Under the pieces are notes generated by a model. It had not been told where the DNA came from. It worked only from the letters and a program-made list of their open reading frames with translations, and made no database searches. The translations under genes were made by a program, and so were the position numbers. Shown one piece after another: positions 6,163 through 8,036 of a stretch of 8,036 bases of DNA. Each line of letters opens with the position of its first letter. The stretch's first letter is position 1. Source of the stretch: Ilumatobacter sp. (GTDB taxonomy: Bacteria; Actinomycetota; Acidimicrobiia; Acidimicrobiales; Ilumatobacteraceae). The stretch is from assembly GCA_029263275.1 (NCBI GenBank), contig JAJCXU010000092.1, forward strand, positions 1-8,036, in the 5' to 3' direction.

Positions 6163-6893
6163 GCGCGCCGACGTCGCCGCAGACTGAACAAGTCAGCCAG
6201 GCCCCAGTACGTGACGAGTGTGAAGGCCTCCAGCACGATGCCGCGGTGCATCTTGGAGCTGCCGGCCACGCGATCGCGGAATTGGATCGGAACCTCCACG
6301 ACACTGAGGCCCTTGCGCACGGTGCGGTACGTCATTTCGACTTGGAAGCCGTAGCCGCCGGCTTGGATGCCGTCGAGGCTGATTGCCCGCAACGTGTCGG
6401 TTCGATACACCCGGTACCCGGCGGTCGCGTCGTTGATCGCCAGGCCGAGCATGATCGCCGCGTAGCGGTTGCCCCAGCGTGACAGCCATAGTCGGTGCCG
6501 GGGCCAACCGACGACCGAGCCGCCTGGGACGTATCGGGACCCGATGACGACGCCGTATCCGAGATCGGCAACTGTGAGCATTGCCGGGAGATCGGCAGGG
6601 TCGTGGGAGAGGTCTGCGTCGATCTCGACCACGAGGTCGTGGCCCTCGTCGAGCGCCAAACCGAAACCGTGCACATACGCCGAGCCGAGGCCGAGGCGCT
6701 CCTCACGCTCGACCAGCCGGACGTTCGGACGTGTCGCCGCCGCTGCCCGAACGAGCGACCGGGTGGCGTCGGTAGAGGCGTCGTCGACGACGACGACGTC
6801 AGCGTGAGGCACGTGGGCATGCAGCCCGTCGAGCAATTCGGCGATGTTCTCACCCTCGTTGTGCGTCGGAACGACGATCAACGTCTTCGACAT
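6114..6893 (-). CDS. Glycosyltransferase family 2, polyprenyl-phosphate mannose synthase-like (Ppm1/DPM type)
   Basis: Inverting GT-A enzyme of 259 residues with the layout of dolichol/polyprenyl monophosphomannose synthases, which transfer mannose from GDP-mannose to a polyprenyl phosphate at the inner membrane face. Motifs are LIVVPTHNEGENIAELL (5-21), VVVVDDASTDAT (33-44), EIDADLSHDPADLP (90-103, metal-binding Asp92/Asp94), GSRYVPGGSVVGWP (118-131), NDATAGYRVYRT (154-165), GYGFQVEM (180-187) and SSKMHRGIV (212-220). A hydrophobic stretch about 219-236 ends in a run of arginines. It lacks the C-terminal membrane domain (GtrA-like) or acyltransferase fusion found in some relatives. ATG at 6893 directly precedes the first motif; the frame is open upstream but that lies within the oxygenase gene. 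It follows the oxygenase by 16 nt and is probably co-transcribed. The sugar could be glucose rather than mannose. Confidence 0.87.
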   Translation of the reverse strand: MSKTLIVVPTHNEGENIAELLDGLHAHVPHADVVVVDDASTDATRSLVRAAAATRPNVRLVEREERLGLGSAYVHGFGLALDEGHDLVVEIDADLSHDPADLPAMLTVADLGYGVVIGSRYVPGGSVVGWPRHRLWLSRWGNRYAAIMLGLAINDATAGYRVYRTDTLRAISLDGIQAGGYGFQVEMTYRTVRKGLSVVEVPIQFRDRVAGSSKMHRGIVLEAFTLVTYWGLADLFSLRRRRRAYREAAATTAAQSTSS

Positions 6894-6909
6894 CGGCGGC
6901 CCAGGGCCC

Positions 6910-7776
6910 TCAGCGATCGCGGCGGCTGAACGGCCGGACGATCCGGTTGATGGCAGCGTCGGACAGCTTGAACCGGCGTTTGACGACGTCGTAGGCAGCG
7001 AGCGCCTTCTTGTCGAGGTAGATCCCGAAGCGGCGAGCACCGTCGTCGGGCCGCGCCCGGTAGTCAGTGGAGTGCGTGACGGGATCGTCCTCTTCGCCGA
7101 AGAAGTAGAGCGCCAGCGATTGGCGCGGGATCCCTTCGGGGAACCGAAGCGGATCGGGGTGTCCGTGGAACGACGTCTCGTTGGTGGTGAAGAGCAGCAT
7201 GCGGTTGCCGATGGGCTCGACCGTTCCTTCGCAGCGCGCCATGTCGGGGCCCCAGAGTTCGAGTTCGCCACCCCAGTCGGCCTGCCAACCGGGATTGAGG
7301 TACAGGAGCAGATTGATACGGCGCCGCCAGGTGGCCACCTTGTGGTGGGCAGTGAAGTCGGCGTGCACGTTGAGAAAGCCGTTGCGATAGCTGCGGTGCA
7401 GGCCGCCGCCGTCGAGACTCGGGTCGGGCTGCAGGTCGTCGAACCCGGTCAAGTCACTCAGCCAGGCGATGAAACGCTCGCTGGCGAACGCTGCGGCCAC
7501 AGCGCGAACCGTTGGGCCCCACGCGTCGGGGTCAGTGTTGGAGTACTTCCGCTCGTTGACGTGGAGGTAGCTGTTCCAGCCGTCGTTCGACATCTCGTCG
7601 AGTTCGGCGTAGACCGCTGCGATCGCGTCAGGCCCGACGACGTCGTCCAGGACGATGTGCGGAAACGGTGTCGCAGCGCGGTATCGGGCACGCAGTTCGT
7701 CGATACGCAGCTCAAGGTCATCGAGATCGATGAGCGACGGATCAACCTGCGGCGGTGGGCTCGCACTGGGAGGCAT
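6910..7776 (-). CDS. 2-oxoglutarate/Fe(II)-dependent oxygenase (prolyl-4-hydroxylase-like superfamily)
   Basis: A 288-residue cupin-type oxygenase. The iron facial triad is visible as His138-x-Asp140 (in FLNVHADFT) and a distal His204 (in NETSFHGHPDPL); Arg218 in GIPRQSLALYFF is a good candidate for binding 2-oxoglutarate. The intervening strand RINLLLYLNPGWQADWGGELELW (about 153-175) matches the 2OG-FeII_Oxy_3 class, which contains prolyl and other hydroxylases. The N-terminal 35 residues are proline-rich then acidic/helical; a basic segment (VKRRFK, then RPFSRRDR) ends the protein. ATG at 7776 is the first codon of the frame, with no Shine-Dalgarno but a TAGCGT box 8 nt upstream. It is the first gene of a two-gene unit with the GT2 enzyme. 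Small-molecule, lipid and protein hydroxylation are all possible; the substrate is not evident. Confidence 0.86.
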   Translation of the reverse strand: MPPSASPPPQVDPSLIDLDDLELRIDELRARYRAATPFPHIVLDDVVGPDAIAAVYAELDEMSNDGWNSYLHVNERKYSNTDPDAWGPTVRAVAAAFASERFIAWLSDLTGFDDLQPDPSLDGGGLHRSYRNGFLNVHADFTAHHKVATWRRRINLLLYLNPGWQADWGGELELWGPDMARCEGTVEPIGNRMLLFTTNETSFHGHPDPLRFPEGIPRQSLALYFFGEEDDPVTHSTDYRARPDDGARRFGIYLDKKALAAYDVVKRRFKLSDAAINRIVRPFSRRDR

Positions 7777-7784
7777 CGGTACTC

Positions 7785-7790
7785 ACGCTA
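7785..7790 (-). promoter_or_regulatory. Possible -10 box for the oxygenase-GT2 unit (leaderless)
   Basis: On the - strand the hexamer TAGCGT fits the actinobacterial TAnnnT -10 pattern and ends 8 nt before the ATG at 7776. That spacing would put the transcription start at or next to the start codon, as in leaderless mRNAs, and fits the lack of a Shine-Dalgarno. No convincing -35 box was found. The motif is short and could be chance. Confidence 0.3.
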
Positions 7791-7799
7791 TCGGACGAG

Positions 7800-7805
7800 T
7801 AGCCT
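7800..7805 (+). promoter_or_regulatory. Possible -10 box for the membrane-protein gene (near-leaderless)
   Basis: TAGCCT fits TAnnnT and ends 10 nt before the ATG at 7816. The sequence between (CGGCTCCCGC) has no Shine-Dalgarno, so a leaderless or very short-leader transcript is plausible. Any -35 element would lie inside or beside the start of the divergent oxygenase gene. Weak evidence from motif and spacing only. Confidence 0.27.
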
Positions 7806-7815
7806 CGGCTCCCGC

Positions 7816-8036
7816 ATGACCGAGGCGGAGCACATCGACATCGACGACGCTGCTCGTTTCCGACGCGCGATGCGCTGGGCGACGCTCTGCAGCCTCGTGG
7901 TCCTGCTGTTCCTGCTGTGGGGCATCCCGGTCGAACCGTTCAGGGCAGGCCAGGCGCTGGGCGGGTTCTCGAACTTTTTCGATCACCAGGCCGAGGCACT
8001 GCTGCGCGGCGAATTGCGGATCGAACCAGGCAAGCT
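7816..8036 (+). CDS. Partial integral membrane protein, GT-C-like family, 3' end beyond window
   Basis: An open frame from ATG 7816 runs off the window edge, giving 73 residues. Residues 1-20 are acidic then arginine-rich, followed by one hydrophobic span (about 21-39, WATLCSLVVLLFLLWGIPV), giving a likely cytosolic N terminus by the positive-inside rule. After it comes FSNFFDHQAEALLRGELRIEPG, which resembles the first extracytoplasmic loop of large actinobacterial membrane proteins with a D-x-QA-x-ALL-x-G-x-L pattern, thought to be GT-C-type glycosyltransferases. That recognition is from memory and is tentative. It is divergent from the oxygenase gene across 39 nt. An in-frame ATG at codon 19 is possible but would remove the basic residues before the membrane span. 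Coding is well supported; function is inferred. Confidence 0.65.
   Translation, partial: MTEAEHIDIDDAARFRRAMRWATLCSLVVLLFLLWGIPVEPFRAGQALGGFSNFFDHQAEALLRGELRIEPGK

Noticed and set aside
6162..6176. GC palindromes (GGCGCGCC and CGACGTCG) after the GT4 stop as a terminator
   Set aside because: They are separate short palindromes without a long stem or T-run and lie in the GT2 coding region.
6894..7271. In-frame upstream extension of the GT2 gene
   Set aside because: Lies inside the oxygenase coding region in a different frame; the ATG at 6893 immediately precedes the first GT2 motif.
1..8036. Search by eye for CRISPR repeats, insertion-sequence ends, tRNA/rRNA genes and attachment sites
   Set aside because: None seen; base composition looks even and nearly all of the sequence is occupied by coding regions with gaps of at most 39 nt.

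Overview
This 8 kb window is high-GC, densely packed DNA with no RNA genes, mobile elements or CRISPR. Strong similarity to mycobacterial-type decaprenylphosphoryl-arabinose (DPA) enzymes, GTG starts, 4-nt stop/start overlaps and near absence of Shine-Dalgarno motifs point to an actinobacterium. Protein divergence from the mycobacterial forms suggests a lineage outside Mycobacteriales. An Acidimicrobiia-like (Ilumatobacter-type) host is only a guess.

Left block, + strand, positions 1-6162: seven co-directional genes with gaps of 20 nt or less or overlaps, so probably one operon. They are the 3' part of aroA (EPSP synthase), a HAD-IB phosphatase-like protein, a UbiA-family decaprenyl-phosphate phosphoribosyltransferase, a class I SAM methyltransferase, the flavoenzyme DprE1, the reductase DprE2 and a family 4 glycosyltransferase. 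UbiA, DprE1 and DprE2 supply three of the four steps that turn PRPP and polyprenyl phosphate into polyprenylphosphoryl-D-arabinose, the donor for arabinan synthesis. The missing step, removal of the 5-phosphate, has no PAP2-type (Rv3807c-like) phosphatase here. The HAD protein directly upstream of UbiA is the natural candidate.

Middle block, - strand, positions 6114-7776: a 2-oxoglutarate/Fe(II) oxygenase followed 16 nt later by a GT2 polyprenyl-phosphate-mannose-synthase-like enzyme. The GT2 gene ends inside the 3' end of the GT4 gene (49-nt convergent overlap).

Right edge, + strand, from 7816: the N terminus of a membrane protein resembling actinobacterial multi-spanning GT-C-like proteins, diverging from the oxygenase gene across only 39 nt. 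TAnnnT boxes lie 8 and 10 nt before the two start codons, compatible with leaderless transcription.

Taken together the window looks like a cell-envelope glycan locus making two lipid-linked sugar donors (arabinose and probably mannose) alongside glycosyltransferases. Points of most interest: the HAD/UbiA pairing; a threonine in DprE1 where the mycobacterial drug-target cysteine lies; a methyltransferase embedded in the DPA genes; and the oxygenase paired with the mannolipid synthase.
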